Under the pieces are notes generated by a model that had not been told where the DNA came from, did not search any database, and saw nothing but the letters and a program-made list of their open reading frames with translations. Shown here piece by piece: positions 16,301 to 24,018 of a DNA stretch of 44,042 nt (positions are counted from its first letter, which is position 1; the number at the start of each line of letters is the position of its first letter). The translations under genes were made by a program, and so were the position numbers. The DNA comes from Candidatus Nanohalarchaeota archaeon (GTDB lineage Archaea > EX4484-52 > B79-G9): assembly GCA_030634545.1 (NCBI GenBank), contig DAOWAN010000004.1, forward strand, positions 1 to 44,042, in the 5' to 3' direction.

Positions 16301-18196
16301 GCCGAGTGTGACCTGGGTGTTTGGTTTTCCAGTGTCAATTTTGAGGTCTACTATATCTCCTGGCTTATAATCGCTGTGCAGGAAATCAAGTTTCACATCA
16401 ATCTCCTTATCAGCGCATGCACTTACCTGCAATGGCTCTGATTCAATAAATCTGTTATTATATACAAATCCCTGTATGGCAGCAAAAGGGGCAATGTCCT
16501 CGTATGCGAGTAGAAGTTCGCCTCTTGCATTATCATCAAGATTCAATGCTGCGAGAGTGTTCCCAAATGGAGTGCTTACAGTAACCACAACAGGCTTATT
16601 CGCATAATGGCTCCTTGCATATACACTTATAACTGCTCTTTCGCCGGGCTTATATTCTGCCTTGTCTGACTCAAGAACTATGTCTTTCCTATATTTGTCA
16701 GGCATGCCTGAAAAATCACATCTACCACTGCAATCCCAGTAATTATCTGGTCGGAAGTTAATATAGGCTTTTGCAGATGCAGAATATGCACCACTTGTAC
16801 CTGTAACCATGATATGCAGGTAATCGGCGTCACTTGGGTAATTAAATACATAATTATACTGACTGGAAAAGAGTTTATCTTCTGAAAATATTACAGAAGA
16901 CTGTCCACGGTAATACTTAGTTACAGTTATCTTTGAATCAACATCTGATGCAGGTACACCATCTGGGTGCTGCGCTGTAATCTTCACATCCACAAGATCC
17001 CCTGTATCATAAGCATTTAAAACAGTCGAAACCTCAAGCAAAAGACCGCTGTCTACAACCAGTACACTCTTTTCCTCTGTCTGCACCTCGCCGCTTGCAG
17101 CGTCTGTAATAGTCCCCTCTATAATAAGATGGTCTCTTGGGGTCTGATAGTACAACTGATCCATATCGAATGTATACTTATATTGTCCGTCATGCAGCTT
17201 TACGGTTTCTGTAATCTTCTGATATGGTCTGCTTTCAGTGTAAATACCCAAATTAAGGTATGCTTCACTAACGGGTTCACCAAAAAGATAGGTTGCAAGA
17301 AAATCTATATCAAGCATCTCGCTTGCGACAATCCAGCTCTTTGTACTTATATCAAGATTTACTGTCGGCTTCTCATATTTCTCTACATCAACATCATAAT
17401 TTTCTGTTATGCTTCCTGCCTGCACCTCGAATGAATATGTCCCTTCATCAAGAGTTACAGAAAGCGGGAAATCAAGTGTGATCTGTCCATAATCATCGGT
17501 TTTTATCTCTTTTTTGTAAATCACAAGTCCTTCTTCATTTTTGACAGAAATATTGGCACTTTCAAAAGAGTGCGGCGTAAAAGAATCATCTGACCTTTTC
17601 CATATATATCCTGCAAAATGTACGGTGTGCCCTGGTTTGTATATCTTCCTGTCTGAATACAGATACATCCTCAAAGGTGATGAGCGAACTTCAACCTGAG
17701 TAGCATAGGATCTTTTCTTTCTGTGATTCTCTGCATGGATCTTAAGAGTATAGGTACCTGAAAGAGTTTCGGGTATTTTTTCATCAAGTACGACAAGACC
17801 ATTGGCATTTGTTGTCCCTGTAATTCTTGCTGTTGCATCGTAATTCATACGCGGCTGAAAATGAAGTTCTACTGCGCTTTTAGGCATAAACATGCCTTTG
17901 TCATCAACAACAAGCAAAAACCCGTCAAAATCTGATCCAGCATACTGGACATTAGATATGCTGCCATGTATATTCAGCACTTCACTTAGGGTCCAGTAAT
18001 TGATAAGAGGATTATAAAATAGACCGAACCCAAAAAGAAATATTGCAATAAGAACTCCTGCTTTCAGTATGGTCACTTTGCCTTGCGATAGTTCCTTACT
18101 TTTGAAAAGACATATCCTCAGTGCCACAAACACACCAAAAAGCACAGCTAGAGCCACAGCAAGCCCTATGAGCCAAAATATTGAAAAAGCAAACAT
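13361..18196 (-). CDS. Alpha-2-macroglobulin family protein with thioester and polytopic membrane insertion
   Basis: About 1611 residues. Two N-terminal TM helices are followed by macroglobulin domains, including the MG2 signature YSDRKIYKPGHTVHFAGYIW. After VVDESIMLL at about residue 660, a block at about 685-865 contains six hydrophobic helices. Then the A2M domain resumes (FPDTALWIPSLRTDSAGKV, MLPDTVTSWRIEALA), followed by the thioester motif HGCAEQ (cysteine about residue 1145) and a helical thioester-containing domain. Intact A2M proteins trap proteases covalently on the cell surface. The six-TM insertion is unusual, and because it is an even number both flanks stay outside. GTG 18208 overlaps the previous stop, but ATG 18196 has GGTGA upstream, so I use it. 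It is the last gene of a three-gene envelope operon. Confidence 0.88.
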   Translation of the reverse strand: MFAFSIFWLIGLAVALAVLFGVFVALRICLFKSKELSQGKVTILKAGVLIAIFLFGFGLFYNPLINYWTLSEVLNIHGSISNVQYAGSDFDGFLLVVDDKGMFMPKSAVELHFQPRMNYDATARITGTTNANGLVVLDEKIPETLSGTYTLKIHAENHRKKRSYATQVEVRSSPLRMYLYSDRKIYKPGHTVHFAGYIWKRSDDSFTPHSFESANISVKNEEGLVIYKKEIKTDDYGQITLDFPLSVTLDEGTYSFEVQAGSITENYDVDVEKYEKPTVNLDISTKSWIVASEMLDIDFLATYLFGEPVSEAYLNLGIYTESRPYQKITETVKLHDGQYKYTFDMDQLYYQTPRDHLIIEGTITDAASGEVQTEEKSVLVVDSGLLLEVSTVLNAYDTGDLVDVKITAQHPDGVPASDVDSKITVTKYYRGQSSVIFSEDKLFSSQYNYVFNYPSDADYLHIMVTGTSGAYSASAKAYINFRPDNYWDCSGRCDFSGMPDKYRKDIVLESDKAEYKPGERAVISVYARSHYANKPVVVTVSTPFGNTLAALNLDDNARGELLLAYEDIAPFAAIQGFVYNNRFIESEPLQVSACADKEIDVKLDFLHSDYKPGDIVDLKIDTGKPNTQVTLGVVDESIMLLKNYEFTPFAALYSFGEAGTQNSIATRNPRNYGNGYLFFSLGMLVLILVSGYALYLKYMKKGKKIHNYQGADKRFLALGVSGIFVIIGTILLAMMDIVEDEDIGFLLFGVGSVMVLISVVERVYGALIKGRGCKWLASLGFAGGMMSALPLLLAVLRLYEPEVEILLSFVIGMIMLLISYLGEGIKYGSQSRIVTVISSIVVFAFLTVFVVGIFLMFYMTTGSMSKLASVETGDSYDDSGMMRSINAPTAMGGRYEEVLAEDSMWKDEGIVPVDIKIRTSFPDTALWIPSLRTDSAGKVKVPVMLPDTVTSWRIEALAATMNAEVGSAKDSVISKMDYFVKAAPPTEVTVGDEITVSMVVFNNLDKAVESRLCVSSSTKRCGVSSSKFRIISGEPVKTVVVPAHSSKSARWRVKFTGYGYANMSFLAYSVDGSVSDGLTKMALVKPKEEIKSAVYSGVVENNEVEFEIFDGAIPEFTSAGLVIQPSLEAVSLDSIEQLAHYPHGCAEQVMSGLYPDIIVKQYLAKSGQLAPGFESELDKMIISGLQKIYGYRHSNGGWGWYKNDQTKVFMCAYVLYGLAEARNAGFFIDDVYISGAQNYLSSVQKSDGSFRGSGHLSKEDMTMTASVAHALLNSGMDEKSSTVKRAMDYLSGKYKAGDMKSPYVIALYALCLEKAGDTSDLPGVLSKLDSMKKADGNNVYWSDDKSTSYYSYSLGGAVTTTATATLALINSGDAQYHDSVQGSVEWLLSRRGSYGWGQTSDTAAVLKTITEYAQLSRDSVDGKISVSLNNAHVGNYDVSENDRAVVYDIGLDYKVGKNILKFSKDGTGTVYYTLNVKQVRLQEDINEKTLGITKKLSRTKVGVGDTLPVTISISCSGDKVYYVVVEDVVPPGFVVDEKSLERAISRSENIVEYELSGNNVYFYIGSLGSETFSYNLKAVNEGIVFAAPAKAYAMYDVENADESESYSVEIA

Positions 18197-18204
18197 ATAT
18201 CTGT

Positions 18205-20031
18205 TCACCAGACTAGTTTCTTAATCTTTTTCCTCTTTTTGAAAACCACCATAAGAACAATAAATCCGAACAGAGCATATAGAAGATACATCCCTTTTTC
18301 TTCAAATCCATATATGCTGATTCTCACAGCTTCTTCTGGCATGATGATTGACTCACCGCCGCCTGTGACCAGAAGATACTTCTTCATCTCAGGGATCTGG
18401 ATGGTTACAGGTGCGCCATGCATACTTAACTGTATATTCTGTACCGGTGCTTCCATAGACATCTGCTCGACATTTAATGCCATACTCTTCTGCGCACTAC
18501 CGACTGCATCAAAATCAATCATGTTATTATAATACTCTTTCCTTGGTGTATATGTAATCACTTCTGCATCCATTTCAGGAACGACATCTGATTTCCAGTA
18601 GATAAATGATTCCGGAAGTCCAATCTTGATATTCATATTCGTTACCGGTGCCTTATGTGTCGGCAAAACAAGATTATACGCTGAATAAATATCATCTGAG
18701 AATACGTCGCTTGTCACAACATACAATATTGTTACGCGTATAGCCTGATAGCTGCCCCCATATTTTGAAGATACTGGCAGTGGAACCTGTACGATGTTTC
18801 CTTCACCATAAGCTTTCTCTGACTCTGAATTGACAATAGCGCCCCAGAATACAGAATTATCCGGTAGTTCAATATCAAGATACTTGCCGGTCTCTGTGTT
18901 CACTATCTGATAATTTGCTTTTACAATCGCAAACCCTCTCTTGGTCGGGAAGATATCATAATTTACACTATTGATGTTTGTCGCAAGATGCTTTTTCTCT
19001 TTCAGCTTCTCTTTATCAAAACTCAAAGATCCTCTCCCTGTATATAGGCTGTCAAGATTATACCCTGAGGGTACAAATCCGGCAATGCTGTTCAGGAATG
19101 TTGCCTCATACTTAGTGATTCTTGTAAGTTCTGATTCAACACTATCAAGCTTATAGCTGTCTGAAGAATATAGAGCGACACCATAATTAATATCCCCGGC
19201 ATTTTCGAAGACAGGCATTGAAGCAAAACTGTCTGAAGAGAGCACAAACTCCAGACCAGATATCTGAAACTGATTTGCAGGCACTTTCTTTTTAATGATA
19301 AACGGTGTGGTGGACATAATCTCAAATCCACTGTCATCAAATGAACTGAACTCAAGTCCTGAAGGCAGACTAATTTCTACTTTATCTATCAGTTCATCTG
19401 CACTGACATCACAAAATAATTTCATGGTATTCAAAGAACCTGCAAGCACAAGTGCATTACATGCAACACGGATATCAGCATCATTGTTTACTGTGCCGAA
19501 GGATACGCTTACGGTCTTTGCATACCTGTCAGTAAAAAGCCAGTCAACACTTTTCTCTTCTTTATGCATGGGAACAGGGCTTGTTGCACTCATGACAATA
19601 TCATCAAACCTGAAATTGACTTTCACAGACACACGGTCAACACCGGAAGGGATAGATGTGCTAAAAGAATTCAATGCTCCTACACCTTCAGCCGTTACCT
19701 GTATCTGGTAATTCTTGTCTTTTAAGACAGGATGCTTAAGGACATTACCTGTAATGTAATTGCTCTCGCCAATGGTCACCCAGGTCTTTCCTGAATCTGC
19801 GGACACTTTCACACTTTTCACAACAAAAGTCGAGCCTAATTGGACACTGGCAGTACCATCATTCATGCCGAGAATCTCAATTGTCTCAAATATCTTATAG
19901 CTGCCGTCACTGTAGATATCCACTTCCCGGTCATAGGTTTTATAATGGAACCAACTGTCGCTATAGGCTGCCTGCGCAAAAAGACTAAGCACAAGTAAAA
20001 CCGAGAGCGCACCAATAATTCTTCGAGTCAT
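18205..20031 (-). CDS. Signal-anchored extracellular protein, partner of the macroglobulin
   Basis: 608 residues from ATG 20031, which has the SD GGTGAT 4 nt upstream; the track's GTG 20040 is less likely. The signal peptide is RRIIGALSVLLVLSLFAQAA. A long beta-rich extracellular region follows, opening with HYKTYDREVDIYSDGSYKIF, which vaguely recalls DUF2207-type domains. Near the C-terminus comes one TM helix (GMYLLYALFGFIVLMVVF) and a basic tail KKRKKIKKLVW, so the protein is held in the membrane with its bulk outside. The stop overlaps the possible GTG start of the macroglobulin gene. The tight spacing implies joint production and probably a shared surface function. No firm family. Confidence 0.7.
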   Translation of the reverse strand: MTRRIIGALSVLLVLSLFAQAAYSDSWFHYKTYDREVDIYSDGSYKIFETIEILGMNDGTASVQLGSTFVVKSVKVSADSGKTWVTIGESNYITGNVLKHPVLKDKNYQIQVTAEGVGALNSFSTSIPSGVDRVSVKVNFRFDDIVMSATSPVPMHKEEKSVDWLFTDRYAKTVSVSFGTVNNDADIRVACNALVLAGSLNTMKLFCDVSADELIDKVEISLPSGLEFSSFDDSGFEIMSTTPFIIKKKVPANQFQISGLEFVLSSDSFASMPVFENAGDINYGVALYSSDSYKLDSVESELTRITKYEATFLNSIAGFVPSGYNLDSLYTGRGSLSFDKEKLKEKKHLATNINSVNYDIFPTKRGFAIVKANYQIVNTETGKYLDIELPDNSVFWGAIVNSESEKAYGEGNIVQVPLPVSSKYGGSYQAIRVTILYVVTSDVFSDDIYSAYNLVLPTHKAPVTNMNIKIGLPESFIYWKSDVVPEMDAEVITYTPRKEYYNNMIDFDAVGSAQKSMALNVEQMSMEAPVQNIQLSMHGAPVTIQIPEMKKYLLVTGGGESIIMPEEAVRISIYGFEEKGMYLLYALFGFIVLMVVFKKRKKIKKLVW

Positions 20032-20040
20032 AAAAATCAC

Positions 20041-20676
20041 CTATCTGACGATACTTGCTTTCTGAGCAGTATTCATCATCATATCCTCCATCATGAACCC
20101 AGATTGGCTTGTGGCACCACTTATATTGAAAAACAGATCCACAAACTGAGTCATCACAAAAAGGATGATTATAGCAGATATCAGCATGACTACAATCGCA
20201 GTTCCTTCTTCAGCAGAGCCAAGAATCCTGAATGTCTTTGCAAGGTATATCAGCCCCGCGATTATTGAAATAAAGAGCGTGAACGAATGGATGACAGCAG
20301 GAGAGTGACCTGTGTATGTATATAGTACATTCAAAGGCAGGATTGCAATAGCCACAATCATGGCAACTGCAAATGTGATTGAAAGCGATGCCATAAGATC
20401 CCCTGGACTCATCTTGACTCCAAATACCTTAATTATAATGTATAGTGTGATGTAGGGTACAAGCCCGGTCAAAAAAAGTGCTGCCGGAAACTTGACCATA
20501 TGCCATGCAGCAGTTGATATATCTCCTGCTATAAAACCATAGACAAAGCCGTATATGGCTGAAAAAAATATCATTGCACCTAAAAATATCTTTGTGCCAC
20601 CCGGATTATTCTTAAGACCTTTAATTGTATCATTAGGAGACTCAAATAAACCAATAACTGATTTCACAAAACCCAT
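20041..20676 (-). CDS. YIP1-family polytopic membrane protein
   Basis: 211-residue integral membrane protein with about five hydrophobic segments (for example IFLGAMIFFSAIYGFVYGFI, ALFLTGLVPYITLYIIIKVFG and IVVMLISAIIILFVMTQFV). The opening SVIGLFESPNDTIKGLKNNP is typical of YIP1-domain proteins. Start ATG 20676 follows AGGTGAT. It is the first gene of the operon with the signal-anchored protein and the macroglobulin, and the gap to the next start is only 9 nt. It may help insert or organise the surface complex, but this is inference from context. Confidence 0.7.
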   Translation of the reverse strand: MGFVKSVIGLFESPNDTIKGLKNNPGGTKIFLGAMIFFSAIYGFVYGFIAGDISTAAWHMVKFPAALFLTGLVPYITLYIIIKVFGVKMSPGDLMASLSITFAVAMIVAIAILPLNVLYTYTGHSPAVIHSFTLFISIIAGLIYLAKTFRILGSAEEGTAIVVMLISAIIILFVMTQFVDLFFNISGATSQSGFMMEDMMMNTAQKASIVR

Positions 20677-20702
20677 AACATATCACCTGTTTTTTTATAT
20701 TG

Positions 20703-20764
20703 CCAGAGCGCATTGGCTCTGTTTTTTATCATAAGGTTAACTATGACCTTAACCTCTATATAAA
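20703..20764 (-). promoter_or_regulatory. Promoter, operator-like repeat and leader hairpin of the macroglobulin operon
   Basis: The TATA element TTTATATA (plus 20757-20764 as TATATAAA) is about 80 nt before the YIP1-like start. Just downstream, AGGTTAA and TTAACCT (20734-20740 and 20749-20755) form an inverted repeat at the expected transcription start. CAGAGC and GCTCTG (about 20705-20721) can form a small hairpin in the leader. The repeat is a candidate repressor site. Confidence 0.5.
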
Positions 20765-20864
20765 GGTTTAATGTCTTTCGAAATGTTTAGGTATCTGCCG
20801 AAACAAAATTTCACCTCACAATTATGACTAACGCCCAAATTCGATGTGTAACCAAAAAGAAATC

Positions 20865-20872
20865 TATTTAAA
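20865..20872 (+). promoter_or_regulatory. TATA box for the DUF3795 gene
   Basis: TATTTAAA is centred about 26 nt before the ATG at 20895. This supports a leaderless start there rather than at the earlier ATG 20844 used by the ORF track. Confidence 0.5.
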
Positions 20873-20894
20873 CACTCTCGATATTATCATATTC

Positions 20895-21221
20895 ATGTCA
20901 GAAGAAAAGCTTCCTGAAAAAACCATGATTAGTTACTGTGGTATCTGTTGTTCTTTATGTCCTGCTTATAAAAAAACAAAAACATGTCCTGGATGCCCAC
21001 AACTTAAAGATTGTAAAATAGTTCAATGTGCAGAATCAAAAAAAATAAGTTGTTGTTTTCTATGTGTCGAATTTCCTTGCATGCTTTTTGAAGAAGGGTT
21101 TGATTGGAATCTTGATAAGTTACCAAGTCTCAAAGAATTTAAACTTGGAACAGTTAAATGGAAACCTTATAGTAAAGAGTATATTAAGCTCTTCAAGCTT
21201 GACAAAAAACATAAAAAATAG
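20895..21221 (+). CDS. DUF3795 cysteine-rich protein
   Basis: 108-residue cytosolic protein with many cysteines: YCGICCSLCPAYK, CPGCP, CKIVQC and CCFLCVEFPC. This pattern is characteristic of DUF3795, a small presumed metal-binding family of unknown function in archaea and anaerobic bacteria. The start ATG 20895 is chosen because of the TATA element 26 nt upstream. The gene and its two neighbours are more AT-rich than the preceding operon, which suggests a separate history. Confidence 0.8.
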   Translation: MSEEKLPEKTMISYCGICCSLCPAYKKTKTCPGCPQLKDCKIVQCAESKKISCCFLCVEFPCMLFEEGFDWNLDKLPSLKEFKLGTVKWKPYSKEYIKLFKLDKKHKK

Positions 21222-21290
21222 TCGAACTATAGTGAAGGTATGAAATAATTTTGTGGGACTAAGAAATAATACCATGGAAGGGTTTCATTT

Positions 21291-22148
21291 TTAGATGTTC
21301 TTTGTTATCCATTGCAAAACATTTTTTGCTAACACGCGCTCATGAGAGGTAAACCAATGATCTGAATTGTTCATCAAAAATGTACTGCATCCTATTGTGT
21401 TTTTTAAGAATTCAAGTTTTTCTGCAGGTTCAATCTGGTAATTATCTTTTGATCCAAATATTGCTAAAACAGGTGTCTCTATATTTTTCAATTCAATCAA
21501 TTCTCCTGAATAATCGAATATTTTTCCTGAGGTACTGGCTGGATCACTTACCTGAATGAACATATTGGCACTCAATAATGGATAGAATTGCATCCATCCC
21601 GGAACTGCATCCTGACCTTTTCCATTTTGAATCATCTCTTTTGCAATCTTTATTGATTTTTTATATTTGCTTTTGCCTAATATCTTTTTTGATACGAATT
21701 CAACATCGTTTACTGGAGATAGTAATATCAATCCTTTGATTCGTCTGTCTTTTTTGCTGTTTTGGCGGTATATTATTTTCTGGCAGCCTAAACTGTGACC
21801 TTGTAATATTATTTCTTTGTAGCCTTTTTTCTGCATGAAATTTACTGCTTCTTCAATGTCAAAAATTGATTCTTCGAATATCTCTAAAGAACTGCCAATA
21901 TTTTCTCTTTTATCATTTCTTATGAATTCTGTGACTATACCTGCGCCTCTATTATTGAATGTAAAAAAAGCAATGTTTTTTTGCAGGGCAGAGTTTGCTA
22001 TAGAATCAATAAATGTATTCTCGTAAAAATTACCTATCCATCCATGGACATGGATAATTGCCTTGTTGGTTTCTTGTTTTGGTTCATATAATAGTCCCTG
22101 TAATTTGAGATTGTCTTTTGTCTTGAATCTTATAAGTTCACTTTGCAT
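21291..22148 (-). CDS. Alpha/beta-fold hydrolase
   Basis: 285-residue serine hydrolase of the alpha/beta fold. The oxyanion region is HVHGWIGN, the nucleophile elbow is QGHSLGC (Ser about 119), the acid is likely Asp in FGSKDNY, and the catalytic His is in NSDHWF. It has no signal peptide, so the substrate (an ester or a small metabolite) is inside the cell; the specificity is unknown. The ATG at 22148 lies about 27 nt from a TATA element shared with the divergent methyltransferase gene, so both mRNAs are probably leaderless. Confidence 0.85.
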   Translation of the reverse strand: MQSELIRFKTKDNLKLQGLLYEPKQETNKAIIHVHGWIGNFYENTFIDSIANSALQKNIAFFTFNNRGAGIVTEFIRNDKRENIGSSLEIFEESIFDIEEAVNFMQKKGYKEIILQGHSLGCQKIIYRQNSKKDRRIKGLILLSPVNDVEFVSKKILGKSKYKKSIKIAKEMIQNGKGQDAVPGWMQFYPLLSANMFIQVSDPASTSGKIFDYSGELIELKNIETPVLAIFGSKDNYQIEPAEKLEFLKNTIGCSTFLMNNSDHWFTSHERVLAKNVLQWITKNI

Positions 22149-22170
22149 AATGCTATAATATCAGCAAACT

Positions 22171-22180
22171 ATTTATATAT
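22171..22180. promoter_or_regulatory. Shared TATA element between hydrolase and methyltransferase genes
   Basis: ATTTATATAT is centred at about 22175, 27 nt from the hydrolase ATG (minus, 22148) and 25 nt from the methyltransferase ATG (plus, 22200). No other TATA element lies in this 51-nt gap. Confidence 0.65.
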
Positions 22181-22199
22181 TCTTTATCAATGGATAATC

Positions 22200-23054
22200 A
22201 TGAGTGAAAAATTTGAAAAAACAGCAGCACCATGGAAAGACATTGCAGATATGTGGAATACTTATTTTACACAACCCAGTCGTGTTTCCAAAGATGAATC
22301 AAATAAGTATAAAGAATGGCTATCAAATTGTACTGATTCTTCAAAAGAGATACTTTTGCTTGGTGTCACTCCTGAGATCAGGGAATCATTGGCAGAATTA
22401 AAGTGTAATGTCACTTGTATTGACATCAATAAAGAGATGATTTCTGCAATGGATTCTGTGCTAAAAATCAAAAATCCTAATGAAAAAATACTTAATGAAA
22501 ACTGGATCAATAATTCTTTGTCAGATAATTCTTTTGATGTTGTTATTGGAGATGCAGTGCTGCCGAATGTTTCCTGGGAAGATAGAGAAAAGCTGCTCTT
22601 TGAAGTGAAGCGGGTATTAAAACCAAATGGATTATTCATCACGAGAATATTCTGTGTTCCGAGAGAAAAGCCATTTAAGAATGTTGATGAATTACTGAAG
22701 AAATTTTCTACAAGAGAGCCGAACTATCAAAGTGCATTAGAGTTTGTACTAGAACTACAGATTCTTGCTTATGATCCTAAAGATCATCTGGGTACATTTT
22801 CTAAACCAAAAAAGATGCTTGAAGAGATTAGAGGGGAAAATGGATTTGATTTTGATAGTGATAATCTCAATAAGATACTTGAGATGGTCTGGGATTTCTG
22901 GTGTGTAAAATTTGTTGAAAAAGTCTATACTTATGCGTATCGAGATGAAGAAGAGACAGAATATGAAAACTATTTTGAGATTGATGAAATCTATGAAGCT
23001 ATAGACAATGACTATTCGAGTATTACTCCTATGTATATTCTTAGAATGAAATGA
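22200..23054 (+). CDS. Class I SAM-dependent methyltransferase
   Basis: 284-residue Rossmann-fold methyltransferase. Motif I is a variant (EILLLGVTPEIRESL) with the acidic end of strand 2 in TCIDINKEM, motif post-I/II is DVVIGDAVLPNVSW, and FEVKRVLKPNGLFITRIF is the typical strand 5 region. The C-terminal part is a helical extension rich in acidic residues. ATG 22200 is chosen over the track's 22143 because of the leaderless TATA spacing. The methyl acceptor is unknown. Confidence 0.8.
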   Translation: MSEKFEKTAAPWKDIADMWNTYFTQPSRVSKDESNKYKEWLSNCTDSSKEILLLGVTPEIRESLAELKCNVTCIDINKEMISAMDSVLKIKNPNEKILNENWINNSLSDNSFDVVIGDAVLPNVSWEDREKLLFEVKRVLKPNGLFITRIFCVPREKPFKNVDELLKKFSTREPNYQSALEFVLELQILAYDPKDHLGTFSKPKKMLEEIRGENGFDFDSDNLNKILEMVWDFWCVKFVEKVYTYAYRDEEETEYENYFEIDEIYEAIDNDYSSITPMYILRMK

Positions 23055-23108
23055 TTTTTGCAGAAAAAAATTATGGAAAACAGCCCATTACATCTTGCTT
23101 ATAAAAAC

Positions 23109-23116
23109 TTTAAATA
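23109..23116 (+). promoter_or_regulatory. TATA box for the secreted coiled-coil gene
   Basis: TTTAAATA lies about 57 nt before ATG 23166. The expected transcription start near 23137 leaves a short leader carrying the SD GGAGGGG. Confidence 0.45.
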
Positions 23117-23165
23117 CTGGGAGATTCAATATAGACATATTAGATTAATATGCGGAGGGGTAAAA

Positions 23166-23918
23166 ATGATTAAAAAAACGTTAATTTTAGTAATAGGATT
23201 TTTAATGCTATCTTCTCTTGTTTTTGCGCAAGGACAAGAAGGTATACACGAACCAGGAACTGGAAATGACACACCAGAAATAAAAGAAGCAGAACAGGGA
23301 ACGGGTCAGGGATTGGATGCGAATTCTACAGGTCAGGGTTCAGGTGAAGGTCAAAAAGTAGATACCTCCCAGCAAACAAACAATCAAGGAGAAGTTCAAC
23401 AGGCACAAGAGCAGGTAAGGACACAGATAAATGATATCAAACAGGAAATGGAACAGAAGAGACAACAAATGGAAAATGAAGCAAAAGGCTCCACAGATAA
23501 AAAACAACAGATATTGCAGAACCAAAATCAGGTAAGGGTTGCTGCCCAGACACTTTCCCAAATGGCTAATATGATTGGAGGGGCAGGAAAACAAGTCTCG
23601 GATATTGCCCAGAATTTCGAAAATTCTGTTCAGGCAACAATAAAATCCGAAGAGAAGATTCAGACAAGAAGCAGTATTACCCGATTCTTTGCAGGAGGAG
23701 ACGCTAAAGCGGCAGAAGAACTTGAAACGGAAGTGTCCCAAAACCAGCAACGTATCCAAGAACTTAAACAGCTAAAAGACCAATGCGAATGTGATGAAGA
23801 AGTCAAAGCAATGATGCAGGAACAAATTCAGCAAATGGAACAGGAACAGACAAGATTACAGGCGCTTGCAGAAGCAGAGAAGAAAAGTAAGGGTTTGCTT
23901 GGCTGGATATGGAAATAA
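23166..23918 (+). CDS. Secreted Gln-rich coiled-coil protein
   Basis: 250 residues from ATG 23166, which follows the SD GGAGGGG; the track's earlier start (23058) would put the signal peptide inside the protein. The signal peptide is KKTLILVIGFLMLSSLVFAQ. A low-complexity region rich in G, Q, T and E follows (residues about 20-75), then long helices rich in Q, E and K (INDIKQEMEQKRQQMENEAK and EEVKAMMQEQIQQMEQEQTR) that should form coiled coils. The end, LLGWIWK, is hydrophobic. It may be an extracellular or envelope-linked filamentous protein. No family recognised. A strong terminator follows. Confidence 0.7.
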   Translation: MIKKTLILVIGFLMLSSLVFAQGQEGIHEPGTGNDTPEIKEAEQGTGQGLDANSTGQGSGEGQKVDTSQQTNNQGEVQQAQEQVRTQINDIKQEMEQKRQQMENEAKGSTDKKQQILQNQNQVRVAAQTLSQMANMIGGAGKQVSDIAQNFENSVQATIKSEEKIQTRSSITRFFAGGDAKAAEELETEVSQNQQRIQELKQLKDQCECDEEVKAMMQEQIQQMEQEQTRLQALAEAEKKSKGLLGWIWK

Positions 23919-23935
23919 TAAATCATAGGTTATAC

Positions 23936-23980
23936 GTCAAGGCACATGGGGTTTATTTGTGCCTTGACCATATATTTTTT
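23936..23980 (+). terminator. Strong hairpin terminator
   Basis: GTCAAGGCACA (23936-23946) pairs perfectly with TGTGCCTTGAC (23958-23968), an 11-bp stem with an 11-nt loop, followed by CATATATTTTTTAG. It ends the secreted coiled-coil gene and lies between convergent genes. Confidence 0.75.
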
Positions 23981-24018
23981 AGTTATAGTCAACGCGCTAG
24001 CATATAGTGCCTTGCCAC

